The notes below the pieces were generated by a model. The model saw nothing but the letters and a program-made list of their open reading frames with translations, did not search any database and was not told the origin of the DNA. Shown one piece after another: positions 16,941 through 26,862 of a stretch of DNA of 64,000 nt (position 1 is its first letter; each line of letters begins with the position of its first letter). The DNA is from JL08 sp963765555. Lineage in GTDB: Bacteria; Pseudomonadota; Alphaproteobacteria; Rhodobacterales; Rhodobacteraceae. Made by a program: the position numbers and the translations under genes. Location of the stretch: NCBI GenBank assembly GCA_963765555.1, contig CAVXWX010000012.1, positions 480,518 through 544,517 on the forward strand, given 5' to 3'.

Positions 16941-17690
16941 TCAGGCCCTGCGATCCGCGCGGAAAAGATCAACCGGTCCTTGGGTGATCACCTCGATGAA
17001 CTGCACGGTGAAGGCCCACACCTCTTCGGTATGCACCAGATGGTGCGTCAGCAGGCCGAAGGGTTCGGAGGCATCGCTGTCACCGGTTCTGCGATCCCGC
17101 AGTTGGGCCACTATACCGGCAATCAAAATGTCCGGGGCAATCAGGCCGCGTGTGCCGCGCCAGTCGATCGGATCAACATGCGCGTTGATCTGGGTCAGAT
17201 GGGGCACCGGCTGCACAGCTTTTCGCGGTGTAAACGTCGACAGCATGTCAAACCCCGCCACAACCAGATCAGGATAAAGATCGCTCGCGATCCGGTTCCA
17301 GGGTGGCACGAACATCGGGGCAAGGCGGGCCCCGAACAGATCGCGCGCCGTACTGACTGCAAGCTGGATGTCGTGGCGGGCACGGGGCACGGCGGTGCCG
17401 AATTCCGATTTCTTGGCATCGGGCAGGGCGTGGTTTTCATGGGCCCAGCCATGCACAACCGGAATCAGCGTCAGCGTGTCGGCAACACACTTTGCCAGAT
17501 CGGCTGTGGCGTGCCGCGGCACAATCGCCAGATGCACAGGCACGCCTGTGCGGGCAGACAGGTCTGTCAGACGGGACAGTGCGGGGGTGGGCGCAATCGC
17601 ATCATCGTCGCGCCACCAGAAGGGCAGGCGCAACCCCTGTGCCTGCCATTCTGACAGTTCTGTGTGCAGATCGGACCAATCGATATTCAT
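16941..17690 (-). CDS. Polysaccharide deacetylase-like protein
   Basis: A 249-residue cytosolic-looking protein (no signal peptide) with features of the NodB/CE4 fold: an early acidic motif WWRDDDA (about residues 25-31), a histidine motif HGWAHENHA (about residues 79-87), and a PPWNR motif. It would remove N-acetyl groups from an amino sugar, on a precursor or on nascent glycan; this is inferred from family. It is the last gene of the glycan operon, and its ATG overlaps the stop of the preceding glycosyltransferase (17687-17690). Confidence 0.8.
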   Translation of the reverse strand: MNIDWSDLHTELSEWQAQGLRLPFWWRDDDAIAPTPALSRLTDLSARTGVPVHLAIVPRHATADLAKCVADTLTLIPVVHGWAHENHALPDAKKSEFGTAVPRARHDIQLAVSTARDLFGARLAPMFVPPWNRIASDLYPDLVVAGFDMLSTFTPRKAVQPVPHLTQINAHVDPIDWRGTRGLIAPDILIAGIVAQLRDRRTGDSDASEPFGLLTHHLVHTEEVWAFTVQFIEVITQGPVDLFRADRRA

Positions 17691-18826
17691 CCGCGCCCCC
17701 GTTGCAACGTGACTGCAATTTCGACCGAACGTTGCGCGCCGTCAAAGTGCAGGGCCAGCCCCGCAGGTCTGCGGTGATTCTTGGTGGTCCGCACCGCCTG
17801 TATCAGGGTTTCGGGCGACAGATCGGATGTTTTCACGGCAGTGATGCCATCCAGACGCGTCAGGCTTGCCGCGCGCAGCGTCTGTTCCACTTCGCCGCCA
17901 TCGTCAAACGGCACCAGAACCGCAGGGCAGCCCGATTGCAAGATATCCAGCGCGGTATTGTAGCCGCACATCGTCACCGCGCAGTCGGCGTGGTAAAGCA
18001 ACTGGCGAAAATCGGGGCGCACGGGTTCGACAATTGCGTTGCCGCCCGACAGGTCAAGCAGGCGCGCGATACGCGGTTCCGGATGCGCGCCGCCCACCAA
18101 CAGGCGCCATGTCATGGCGCTGGGCTGGCGCGCGGCCATGGCGGCGGTTTCAAATAGTGCATCTCCAACCGATCCGGCACCGGCGGCAACGATCACCTCG
18201 CCCTGTCCGGCGCGGTCGGGGTGCGGGCCGGCGGCGGGGGGGGCGACATAGCCTGTGTAATGCAGTTTGGGGCGTAACCGGTCGGACACCGGCCAGCTTT
18301 GATCCAGCGGGGTGCTGCGTTCATCGGAATGCACCAGAATACCGTCGTAATACCTGTCGATCACATCATCGGCGGCAGTGGCCCGTTCGGGTTTGGACGG
18401 TGGCGCAAGAATATCGCGGATCGACGCCAGAACAAGAGGGCGGCGGGGCAAGGACCGGGCCGCCTGCAACAGGGCCAGAAATTCGTGGCGCAACACACGC
18501 CGCCCGAACGGGTAAAGTTCGGTGATCAGGATATCTGGCTGCACCTGCGTCAGTGTTTCAAGCAGCATTTTCCGGCGCGCTTGCATCGCCGCCTCGGTCA
18601 CGGCTGCGCCATCCTCGGTCAGCAGATGGGTGAAATTCGTCCCGTCCGAATGGAGCGGGGGAAGCTGCACCACATCCACGCCGGTCCTGTCAAAATGCGG
18701 CACAGGCCGCCCGCCGGAGACCAGCACTGTATCGTGTCCCTGCGCCGCAAAAGCGCGCGCAAGGGTCAGCGCGCGGCTAAGATGCCCCGCGCCCAGCAGA
18801 TGGGTGACACCCACCATCACCTTCAT
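17687..18826 (-). CDS. MurG-like (GT-B) glycosyltransferase
   Basis: A 379-residue protein beginning MKVMVGVTHLLGAGHLSRAL, the glycine/histidine loop of MurG-like GT-B transferases, with a C-terminal nucleotide-sugar domain containing VIVAAGAGSVGD and VTMCGYNTALDILQSGCPAVLVPF. Donor and acceptor are unknown. The start at 18826 is preferred: it forms an ATGA overlap with the phosphatase gene, and an upstream extension would lie within that gene. It resembles the 410-residue enzyme of the same operon in fold. Confidence 0.85.
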   Translation of the reverse strand: MKVMVGVTHLLGAGHLSRALTLARAFAAQGHDTVLVSGGRPVPHFDRTGVDVVQLPPLHSDGTNFTHLLTEDGAAVTEAAMQARRKMLLETLTQVQPDILITELYPFGRRVLRHEFLALLQAARSLPRRPLVLASIRDILAPPSKPERATAADDVIDRYYDGILVHSDERSTPLDQSWPVSDRLRPKLHYTGYVAPPAAGPHPDRAGQGEVIVAAGAGSVGDALFETAAMAARQPSAMTWRLLVGGAHPEPRIARLLDLSGGNAIVEPVRPDFRQLLYHADCAVTMCGYNTALDILQSGCPAVLVPFDDGGEVEQTLRAASLTRLDGITAVKTSDLSPETLIQAVRTTKNHRRPAGLALHFDGAQRSVEIAVTLQRGRG

Positions 18827-19407
18827 GGCGCGCGTTCCGTCAGGCGGACAATGGCGGGATCGGACAGATGCAAATTCGGGGCCAGTTCGATCACGAACAA
18901 CCGGTTGCGTTTGATCTGGAACGGGGCAGGGCCGGAAAAATCCCACCCTGTGGCGCGGGCCAGCAAAACACGCATGATACCGATATGGCAAACCGCCACG
19001 CTGTCGTCGTGCACCGTTTCCAGCCACGGGCGCAGACGATGCCAGACCTCCAGCGGAGATTCGCCGTTGGGCGGGCGATAGTCCCACCCCCAGTCTTCGA
19101 TATCGCGAAAGCCGCTGGCCGGATCGGCGCGCAGATCAATGCCTTTCAGGCCTTCCCAATCGCCCCAGTTCATTTCGATCAGCGCGGGGGATGTGTGCGG
19201 TGCACGCCCCGCGACAAGCCGGGCCGTGTCCGCCGCGCGCAACAGCGGGCTGGACCACAGATCGGCATCCTGCCACCCGTCCGGCAGGCGCAAGGCACCA
19301 AGGGCTGCGGCGGCATCCGGTTCCAGCGCGATATCGCTGCGGCCCTGAATGCGGCCCGCGCGGTTCCACGGGGTGTGGCCGTGGCGCAAAAGGGCAAGGC
19401 GGGTCAT
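18823..19407 (-). CDS. Histidine phosphatase family protein
   Basis: A 194-residue member of the phosphoglycerate-mutase-like histidine phosphatases. It opens with MTRLALLRHGHTPWNRAGR, where the RHG histidine is the phospho-acceptor, and carries the second catalytic histidine in VAVCHIGIMR. Embedded between two glycosyltransferase genes with ATGA overlaps on both sides, it probably dephosphorylates a sugar phosphate or polyprenyl-linked intermediate; that role is inferred from context only. Confidence 0.88.
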   Translation of the reverse strand: MTRLALLRHGHTPWNRAGRIQGRSDIALEPDAAAALGALRLPDGWQDADLWSSPLLRAADTARLVAGRAPHTSPALIEMNWGDWEGLKGIDLRADPASGFRDIEDWGWDYRPPNGESPLEVWHRLRPWLETVHDDSVAVCHIGIMRVLLARATGWDFSGPAPFQIKRNRLFVIELAPNLHLSDPAIVRLTERAP

Positions 19408-20492
19408 GCGGGCTCTCCAATCAAAGGCAGAATGGCGTTGGTGAGTGTGCGGGTTGCGGCGGGTTGCAAATGCTGCGCGTCAACAGCGGCACGCCCGACC
19501 GCCCCCAGATGCGCCCTGTGCGCGGAATCCCCCAGCAATTCATCGATTGCGGCGGCGAAATCCTGCACATGCGCCGGATCACACAAAACCCCGCCATGCA
19601 CCACATCGCGCACGCCGTTCCGGTCTTGGGCCACCACCGGCAGGCCATGGGCCTGCGCCTCAAGATAGGTCATGCCGAACGCTTCGTTCACGCCGGGCCA
19701 AACCAGCATTGCGGCACTGTCATAAACCTGCGCCAAAGCGTTTGCGTCCAGTTGGCCGGTGAACTGCACGCGCGCGCCGAATGGCGCAAACGCGGCGTGT
19801 ACCTCGGGGCGGGCGGGGCCATCGCCGACAAGGATCAGCTGCCAGTTAGGTGTTTGCAGCAGGGCCACTGCACCCGCAACAATCCGGTAGGATGCCAGCT
19901 TGTCGCCCGTCCGCATCATACCGACGCACAGCAATGTGCGGGGGTGGCGTTCGGATAGGCCGCTGACGGGCAGATCGGTTTGCGGCAGAAACGGTGCAAG
20001 CGGCAGAATCGTTTGGTTTGGCGTTTTGTGCTTGATCAGGGTTTCGCGGTCATAACGTGTCATGTGGAACACAAGATCGGCCTGATCGCACGCGGCCTCG
20101 GCCTGTTTGGCAAAGGCTGCCCATGGTCCAGTCAGGCGTTTGTGCGCGCGGCTGGCTTCGATCTGGATATAGGGAATGGACAGGGTGGCGCAGATCGCAG
20201 GGCCGATCAGATCGGGGGCCTTGTAATAATTGTGATAGGTCACCCATGCGCGCCAGCCGCCTTGGGGTGCGGTGGCCAGCAACCGGTCGATTTCCTGTTG
20301 TGCCTTGGCGTGCAGATCGGCCTGCACAGTTGCGTCGCCGGTGCGGTCCAGAGTTCGCAATTGTGACACCAGATCGGTTTTGAACGGCCCTGCATCCAGC
20401 GCCTGCATCACGGCCCGCGCCATCGCGCGGTCGCCCGACGGCACAGGGTGGCGCGGGGATTTCAGCGGGGCAAAAAACGCGATCGGGATCAT
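19404..20492 (-). CDS. Group 1 (GT4) glycosyltransferase
   Basis: A 362-residue GT-B enzyme of the GT4 type. The C-terminal nucleotide-binding domain shows LLCVGMMRTGDKLASYRI, LILVGDGPARPEV and the retaining GT4 motif EAFGMTYLEAQAHGLPVVA (E-x7-E). No membrane segment is visible, so it would work on the inner face of the membrane. It is coupled to neighbours by ATGA overlaps (19404-19407 and 20489-20492). Confidence 0.88.
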   Translation of the reverse strand: MIPIAFFAPLKSPRHPVPSGDRAMARAVMQALDAGPFKTDLVSQLRTLDRTGDATVQADLHAKAQQEIDRLLATAPQGGWRAWVTYHNYYKAPDLIGPAICATLSIPYIQIEASRAHKRLTGPWAAFAKQAEAACDQADLVFHMTRYDRETLIKHKTPNQTILPLAPFLPQTDLPVSGLSERHPRTLLCVGMMRTGDKLASYRIVAGAVALLQTPNWQLILVGDGPARPEVHAAFAPFGARVQFTGQLDANALAQVYDSAAMLVWPGVNEAFGMTYLEAQAHGLPVVAQDRNGVRDVVHGGVLCDPAHVQDFAAAIDELLGDSAHRAHLGAVGRAAVDAQHLQPAATRTLTNAILPLIGEPA

Positions 20493-21740
20493 AGGCTTGC
20501 CGATGCGCCCATCGCCGTCAGGCGGCGTGAGAGTTGCGCAATCCCCGGGGCAACTGCGAAATCCGATGTCAGGCGGTCCAGCGCGGCCTGCGCCATGCGG
20601 GCCGCGGTTTGCGGGTCATCGACGATTTGCATCATCGCCCGCGCCAAAGCGGCAGGGGTGTCATCCGTCAGGATGCCATGCACACCACTGTCGATGAATT
20701 CGGGGATCGCGGACACCGCCGTTGATATGATCGGCAACCTTTGCGACGCGGCCTCCATCAGGACATTGGGCAGGCCGTCGCGATCGCCGTCTGCGGCGAC
20801 GCGGCTGGGCAGAATGAACAGATCGGCGGCGCGCATCGCCTCGATCACTTGCGGCTGGTTGCAGGCACCGCGCCAGTCGATGCGGTCCGCGATGCCCAGT
20901 TCTGCCGCCTGCGTGGCCAGTTCATCGCCCATGCCGCCGCCACCGATATGCACCCAGCGCCAGTCCAGATTCATCGGGCAACAGGGCCAGTGCGGCGATC
21001 AGGCGGTCAAACCCCTTTTTTTCCACCAGCCGCCCGACGGAGAGCAGGGTAACAGGATCGCCTTTGCCGCGCAGCGAACGCGCAGGTGGCGTGGGAAACC
21101 GTGACAGGTCCAGCCCGTGATAGACCAGATCGATGCGCGCCGGATCGCTGGACAGGGCGCGCAGGTGGTGCGCGCCATAAGCGGTGCAGGTGGCGCCAAA
21201 CTGCGCCCCTGTCGGCGGGGCGGCCAGTTTTTCGCGCAATTCCCATTCCGGCGATGTCCAGATATCTTTGGCATGGGCCGAAAACCCCCACGGATCGCCC
21301 CGCAGGATCGCGGCATAGCGCGCGACAGAGGACGGTGTGTGCAGAAAATGGGCGTAGAACGCGATGTCACCGGCGGGCAGTTCGGTGGCCAGAACACAGG
21401 CCTGTCCGAAGCGGCGGATGCGGTTGCGTGTCCGGTCGCGGGCAAAATCGGCCTTCCAGATGCCGAACGCAGTCGCAAATCCGGGCAGGCGGCGCGCGGC
21501 CAGCAGGGCGGTTGCCACGCGCTTTGGTTCCTGATGCAGGTATTCAGGCAGGTAATGCACGCGCGCTGTAATCTGATCGTGCAGGGGGTGGCGTTTTTTA
21601 TCGGTGGGATGACGGAGCGACCAGATATCAAAGTGGTGGCCTGCCGCCTCGAGCGCGGCGAGTTCCTGCGCGATAAAGGTTTCCGACAGGCGCGGCCACC
21701 CCTTGACCACGATGGCCAGTTTGCGGGGCGGCGATGTCAT
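20489..21740 (-). pseudogene. GT4 glycosyltransferase with one frameshift
   Basis: The N-terminal piece begins MTSPPRKLAIVVKGWPRLSE, running to LIAALALLPDE. The frame then breaks near 20970, where one extra T separates DE from LDWRWVHIGGGGMGDELA. The second piece completes the nucleotide-binding domain and the GT4 E-x7-E region (DGLPNVLMEAASQRLPIIS). Removing one base restores a full GT4 enzyme of about 415 residues. It overlaps both neighbours by ATGA, so the operon is intact in layout and a sequencing indel is plausible. Confidence 0.82.
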
Positions 21741-22969
21741 TCTGCGGCAGGAACCGTCGGTTTGGTGGCCATCAGGGCGCGGGCGCGATCCACCACAACA
21801 TCCAGCCCGTCCAGCAGGCCGGGAATATAGCTTTGCGATGGCAGTTTCTGGAACGGCAGGTTGCGGATCGCGTGGATCATCGATTGCGGGGTCAACTGGC
21901 CCTGATCCTCGTCCAGCATTTGCACCAGCCCCAGCGCCTTGCCGCGACTGGCGCGAATATGCTGTTCACGGCGCGGCACGGTGCGCGGCACGATCACGGC
22001 GCGCTGGTCAAAGGACAGTACCTCGCAGAATGTATTGTAACCGCCCATGCAGACAACGCCCTGCGCCCCCGCAAAAAGCGTTTCGATCTGCGATTCAAAG
22101 CCAACGGCGCGCACCCGACCATTGAGGTTGCGCACCCGCCGTTCAAACAGTTCGCGCGTGTCCCCCGACAGGAACGGCCCGTAGACCAGCACCGCCTTTG
22201 GCGACAGGTCGGGGTCCTGTTCATAGGCGGACAGCACCAGATTGACCATCGCCTGCCCGTCACCGCCGCCCCCCGGCGTGACCAGAATATAGGGGTCTTC
22301 CAGCGCGGGCGCGTCGACGTGATCCTCGCGCCGCAGATATCCGGTATAGGTCATGCGGGCGCGGGTTTGCGCGTTCAGATCAAGGCCGCTGGTCGGGTCA
22401 TAGAAAGACCGCAGGCCATAGACCCAGATTTCATCGTAATAGCGTTCTGTCGCGTCGATCCCGCCTTTGCGGTCCCATTCGCTGCCCATGATCTCGGGGC
22501 TGTCCAGAACATCGCGCAGACCCAGCACGAGTTTTGTTGTGCCGCGCTCTTTCAGCATTTGTAGGGTCGGCAAAACCTCGCCGCGAAAGCCTGTGGGTTC
22601 TTTATCGACGATCAGCAGATCGGGCTGGTATTGTTCGGCGGCGGATTTGATCAGGCCGGCGCGCATGGCGGTTGTCTGATCGATGCCCATATCCAGCGAT
22701 TGCGACACATAAGACCCGTCTGCCTGTTTGGTCACACCCGGCAGGCGTACGTGATCTACCCGTTCGGGAAACGCGAATCGCCCGGCCACCGGTGATCCGG
22801 TCAGGATGATGGCCGTGGCATGCGGGTCGGCGGTGGTGATGGCCGTGGCCAAGGCGCGCGACCGGCGCAGGTGGCCCAAACCGAACGTATCATGGCTATA
22901 AAGCAGAACCCGCCGCGATTTCTGCGGTTGTGTGCTGAGGCAGGTCGGCGACAGGGCGGCAATATCCAT
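21737..22969 (-). CDS. MurG-like (GT-B) glycosyltransferase
   Basis: A 410-residue GT-B protein. The N-terminal domain has the motif YSHDTFGLGHLRRSRALA (about residues 25-42), and the C-terminal domain has ILVTPGGGGDGQAM and the donor-binding GVVCMGGYNTFCEVLSFDQRAVIVPR. It is fold-related to the 379-residue transferase in this operon; enzymes of this sort move a sugar from a UDP or GDP donor onto a lipid or nascent chain. It ends with an ATGA overlap on the next gene and starts 15 nt after the dehydrogenase. Confidence 0.86.
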   Translation of the reverse strand: MDIAALSPTCLSTQPQKSRRVLLYSHDTFGLGHLRRSRALATAITTADPHATAIILTGSPVAGRFAFPERVDHVRLPGVTKQADGSYVSQSLDMGIDQTTAMRAGLIKSAAEQYQPDLLIVDKEPTGFRGEVLPTLQMLKERGTTKLVLGLRDVLDSPEIMGSEWDRKGGIDATERYYDEIWVYGLRSFYDPTSGLDLNAQTRARMTYTGYLRREDHVDAPALEDPYILVTPGGGGDGQAMVNLVLSAYEQDPDLSPKAVLVYGPFLSGDTRELFERRVRNLNGRVRAVGFESQIETLFAGAQGVVCMGGYNTFCEVLSFDQRAVIVPRTVPRREQHIRASRGKALGLVQMLDEDQGQLTPQSMIHAIRNLPFQKLPSQSYIPGLLDGLDVVVDRARALMATKPTVPAAE

Positions 22970-22984
22970 AGCTACTCTTCTGCT

Positions 22985-24265
22985 TTACAGTCTTAGATCG
23001 GAACCGGCTTTACCAAGAACACCCTTGATATCATAGACAATTGCGTCCGGTTTGCCCAATGCCCGAATGGCAGTTGCGCCCATATCGACAAATTGGCGAT
23101 GCGCCACGGCCAGAACGATCGCGTCATAGCGCCCGTTTTCCGGTTCGGAAATGGTGCTTATCGCGTGTTCGGCGTGCATGGTTTCGGGTGTAACCCACGG
23201 TTCGTAAACATCGGTCAATACAGAATAGGACCGCAGTTCCGACACGATATCGGCCACCTTGCTGTTGCGCGTGTCGGCGCAGTTTTCCTTGAACGTGAAC
23301 CCCATGATCAGAACCCGTGCTTTTGTCAGGTCAACGCGGCGCGCCAGCATGGACTTGATCAGTTCTGATGCCACGTGCCGCCCCATGTGATCGTTGATCC
23401 GGCGGCCTGCCAGAATAACCTCGGGGTGATAGCCCAGCTGTTCCGCCCTGTGGGTCAGGTAATAGGGATCGACCCCGATGCAGTGGCCCCCGACCAGACC
23501 GGGGCGAAAGGGCAGAAAATTCCATTTGGTTCCGGCGGCTTCCAACACTTCCAGCGTATCAAGCTGCATCCGCGAAAAGATCAGCGAAAATTCGTTCACC
23601 AGCGCGATATTCAGATCGCGTTGCGTGTTTTCGATCACTTTGGCGGCTTCTGCCGTTTTGATCGAACTGGCTCGGTGCAGGCCTGCCTTGACCACGGTGG
23701 CATAGATCGCTTCGACCCTGTCCAGCGTGTCGCCATCTTGCGCCGAAATGATTTTTACAACGCTTTCAAGGGAATGTTCCGCATCGCCGGGATTAACCCG
23801 TTCGGGCGAATACCCCAGCTTGATCTGCGTTGTCAGGGTCAGGCCGCTGGCGCGCGCCAGAACCGGGCCGCAGATGTCTTCGGTGACACCCGGGTAAACC
23901 GTGCTTTCGACCACCACCAGCGCGCCATCGCTCAGATGGGGTGCGATGGTTTCGCAGGCCCCGATCAGCGGGCCAAGATCGGGTTTTTTCGCATCGGTGA
24001 TCGGTGTCGGCACCGCGATGATGAAAACGGAACAGCCCGACAGGCTGGAAGGATCATGCGAAAACCGGCATTGCGTGGCCGCAAGCGAGGCGGGGCTGAC
24101 TTCGCCGTTGGGGTCGTTGCCTGCATGCAACGCATCGATCAGACCTGTGTTGGTATCAAAACCGACCGTTTCAAACCCGGCGCGCGACAAGGCCAGTGCC
24201 AGCGGCAGGCCGACATAGCCCAGCCCCAAGACGGCAATTCGTTCCGGTAAGGTCGTGGCAGTCAT
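22985..24265 (-). CDS. UDP-sugar 6-dehydrogenase (TviB/WecC type)
   Basis: A 426-residue nucleotide-sugar dehydrogenase that oxidises C6 of a UDP-hexose or UDP-N-acetylhexosamine to a uronic acid with two NAD+. It has the N-terminal NAD fold AVLGLGYVGLPLALAL, VPTPITDAKKPDL, VVESTVYPGVTE, and the catalytic cysteine in PGLVGGHCIGVDPYYLTHRA. The sequence is closer to the TviB/WecC group than to UDP-glucose dehydrogenase, so the substrate is likely UDP-GlcNAc or UDP-ManNAc (inferred). It is first in the leftward operon; its promoter should lie in the 221-bp gap to the divergent MscS gene. Confidence 0.93.
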   Translation of the reverse strand: MTATTLPERIAVLGLGYVGLPLALALSRAGFETVGFDTNTGLIDALHAGNDPNGEVSPASLAATQCRFSHDPSSLSGCSVFIIAVPTPITDAKKPDLGPLIGACETIAPHLSDGALVVVESTVYPGVTEDICGPVLARASGLTLTTQIKLGYSPERVNPGDAEHSLESVVKIISAQDGDTLDRVEAIYATVVKAGLHRASSIKTAEAAKVIENTQRDLNIALVNEFSLIFSRMQLDTLEVLEAAGTKWNFLPFRPGLVGGHCIGVDPYYLTHRAEQLGYHPEVILAGRRINDHMGRHVASELIKSMLARRVDLTKARVLIMGFTFKENCADTRNSKVADIVSELRSYSVLTDVYEPWVTPETMHAEHAISTISEPENGRYDAIVLAVAHRQFVDMGATAIRALGKPDAIVYDIKGVLGKAGSDLRL

Positions 24266-24486
24266 CCGGCGTTCCTGTTCGTTCGTCGCAAAGCCGTTTC
24301 AACGCGGCGCTGCCGATATTGGCGCTTTCCTAGTGAAACATGTGCCAAATGCAAAGGGCACATCATCACTTCAAATCATCACACCACATCTTGTGCGCGG
24401 CTGTGCAGTTCAATTGCGCGTGCCAGCCATTGCGCGCTGCAATGGCTTGGCCTAGCGTGGCCAGAGCAAACTGGAAAGCCCGTTTT

Positions 24487-26856
24487 ATGCCTGTGTTTAT
24501 TGTTCGATTCCTCAGCGTTGTTGTTCTTGCGATCACGCTGGGAACGGCCAGTCAGGCCCAAAGTGTGACATCGATGTCGAGCGCGCAACCCGCTGAAGCG
24601 GGGTCCGGATCGCAACCATCAGAGCAGTTTGCCGAAACATTGCGGCTGGCGGCAGAAAATGGCGTCAACGTCATTGTCGTCGATTCGACAGGCCAGGTTC
24701 TTGCGGAATCGCAAGCGGACAGCCCGGCACCGGGCCCCGAAAAAGCCGAGACCGGCGGATCAAGCCTGATGAAACTTCAGGCGCAGGGTGATCGTTTTCG
24801 CACCATTCTGAAAAACAAGCTGAATGCGCTTCCTGTCGCGTTCAACGAAGTGACGTTCATTCTGCGCGCCAGCAGCCCGGACGGGCGCATCATGACCTTT
24901 GTCGAGGCGTTGTTGTTCAGTCTGGCCCTGTTCGCGCTGGGCAATCTGGTCGAGCGTGAGGTGTACGGCAAACGCATCGTCAAAAACTTTGTTGTCGGTC
25001 GCATCAAGGAAAACCCCGAAGGCTATTCCGAAAAACTGCCGTTTCTGGTCTTCCGGTTTTTCATGGGAGTGATTGGCGCACTGGTGTCGATGGCTGTGGC
25101 CTATATTGTCGGATCGCTGATCTTTGGGCCGCTGCAAGATACAGCGATGCAGTTCACCGTGACGGTCATTTACACTGCCTATTTCGCGTCCCGCTTGGTG
25201 GCTGGCATCTGGCGTATGGTGTTGTCCCCCTTCCTAAGCCAGTACCGCATTCCACGTTTTTCGGATCACGACGCCAAAAAGCTGCACAGGTGGCTGTGGA
25301 TTCTGGCGGTTGTCGAAATCTGGTCACTGAATTTTACCATCTGGATTCGTGAACTGGGCCTGAATTACGACGTGTATGCCGTAATGGGGTCTTTGTCGTC
25401 TTTGGTTCTGGTTGTGCTGAACATCACAATGGTTCTGACCAACCGGCAGGCGATCACCAATGCAATTTTGAACGGGCGGGAATTGGCCGAGGTTCCCACA
25501 GCAACGCGCATCGTTGCCGGAACCTGGGCACTGTTTTCGATCGCCTATTTTGTGTTTGCTTGGTTCGAACTGACCTATGAACTGGTGATGGAGTTGGAGC
25601 AATCCATTCCGCTGATTGCAGGGGCGTACGGCATTCTGATGTCGATCATCGTGGTATACGGTGTCATCAATTACCTAATCGAACGGTTTTTCCAGCGCTC
25701 GCGCGCCCTGAAGGAACTGAACGAAGAGCTTGAGAATCCTGACGAGGCCTTGAGCGAGGCAGAGGAAGAAGCGCTGATCGAGGCGGCGCATGCCCATCAG
25801 GCCCGCGAAATGCACAGTTTCGAGGATCTGGCGCGGCGGGTGTCCGGTGTTCTGGCGCTTGTCGCGGGGCTGTGGGCCTTTGTTTCGGTCTGGGGTGTCA
25901 ACAGCGACATGATCGGTGAGTCTTTACTGGACCGGTTTACCGATGTGATCGTGATCCTGTTTCTGGGCTATATCGTGTACCATGCCTTTCGGATCTGGAT
26001 TGACCGCAAGATCGACGAAGAAGTGGGCGACGCGCCGGAAACCATCCTGGGGGACGAGGGCGCGCATTCTAGCGCCAGCCGACTGGCGACCTTGCTGCCG
26101 CTGTTTCGTAATTTCATTCTGATCGTCATTCTTGTGACGATCGTTCTGATCGTGTTGCTGGAACTGGGCGTGAACGTCAGCCCGCTGTTTGCCGGTGCCG
26201 GTGTTGTCGGTCTGGCTGTCGGTTTCGGCTCTCAGGCATTGGTGCGCGATGTGTTTTCAGGGGCGTTTTTCCTGTTCGATGATGCGTTCCGCAAAGGCGA
26301 ATATATCGATATCGGTGATGTCAAAGGCACGGTCGAAAAAATCTCGGTCCGGTCGTTCCAGTTGCGCCACCATCGTGGGCCGCTGCACACGATCCCGTTT
26401 GGCGAAATCCGGTTTCTAACCAACTTTTCCCGCGACTGGGTGATCATGAAACTGCCGTTGCGCGTGACATATGACACCGATGTCGAAAAGGTGCGCAAGC
26501 TGATCAAGAAACTGGGGCAGGATTTGCTGGACGATCCGGTGATCGGCAAGGATTTTCTGCAACCGTTGAAATCGCAGGGCGTGATTGAAATGCAGGACAG
26601 CGCGATGATCATTCGCGTCAAGTTCATGACTACACCCGGTGAACAATGGATGATCCGCAAGCGCGTGTTCGAGGAAATCCGCGACCTTTTCGAACGCGAA
26701 GGTATTAAATTTGCGCACCGCGAAGTGACCGTGCGCCTTGCCGATGGCAAGGTGGATGATTTGACGGAACAGGAAAAAGAAGCGGTCACCGCCGCCGCAC
26801 AATCCGCGATTGAAGATGCCGAGGCTGAACAAGCGCCCAAAGGTGGAAAGCCCTGA
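24487..26856 (+). CDS. Large MscS-family mechanosensitive channel
   Basis: A 789-residue membrane protein with a signal peptide (MPVFIVRFLSVVVLAITLG...ASQAQ), a long multi-helix N-terminal membrane region, a charged region near residues 410-440, and a C-terminal MscS core: the pore helix GAGVVGLAVGFGSQALVRDVFSG region, followed by GEYIDIGDVKGTVEKISVRS and the cytosolic beta domain. It would release solutes on osmotic downshock. The start at 24487 is chosen for the signal peptide. It is divergent from the glycan operon and convergent with dinB. Confidence 0.92.
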   Translation: MPVFIVRFLSVVVLAITLGTASQAQSVTSMSSAQPAEAGSGSQPSEQFAETLRLAAENGVNVIVVDSTGQVLAESQADSPAPGPEKAETGGSSLMKLQAQGDRFRTILKNKLNALPVAFNEVTFILRASSPDGRIMTFVEALLFSLALFALGNLVEREVYGKRIVKNFVVGRIKENPEGYSEKLPFLVFRFFMGVIGALVSMAVAYIVGSLIFGPLQDTAMQFTVTVIYTAYFASRLVAGIWRMVLSPFLSQYRIPRFSDHDAKKLHRWLWILAVVEIWSLNFTIWIRELGLNYDVYAVMGSLSSLVLVVLNITMVLTNRQAITNAILNGRELAEVPTATRIVAGTWALFSIAYFVFAWFELTYELVMELEQSIPLIAGAYGILMSIIVVYGVINYLIERFFQRSRALKELNEELENPDEALSEAEEEALIEAAHAHQAREMHSFEDLARRVSGVLALVAGLWAFVSVWGVNSDMIGESLLDRFTDVIVILFLGYIVYHAFRIWIDRKIDEEVGDAPETILGDEGAHSSASRLATLLPLFRNFILIVILVTIVLIVLLELGVNVSPLFAGAGVVGLAVGFGSQALVRDVFSGAFFLFDDAFRKGEYIDIGDVKGTVEKISVRSFQLRHHRGPLHTIPFGEIRFLTNFSRDWVIMKLPLRVTYDTDVEKVRKLIKKLGQDLLDDPVIGKDFLQPLKSQGVIEMQDSAMIIRVKFMTTPGEQWMIRKRVFEEIRDLFEREGIKFAHREVTVRLADGKVDDLTEQEKEAVTAAAQSAIEDAEAEQAPKGGKP

Positions 26857-26862
26857 AGGCAT

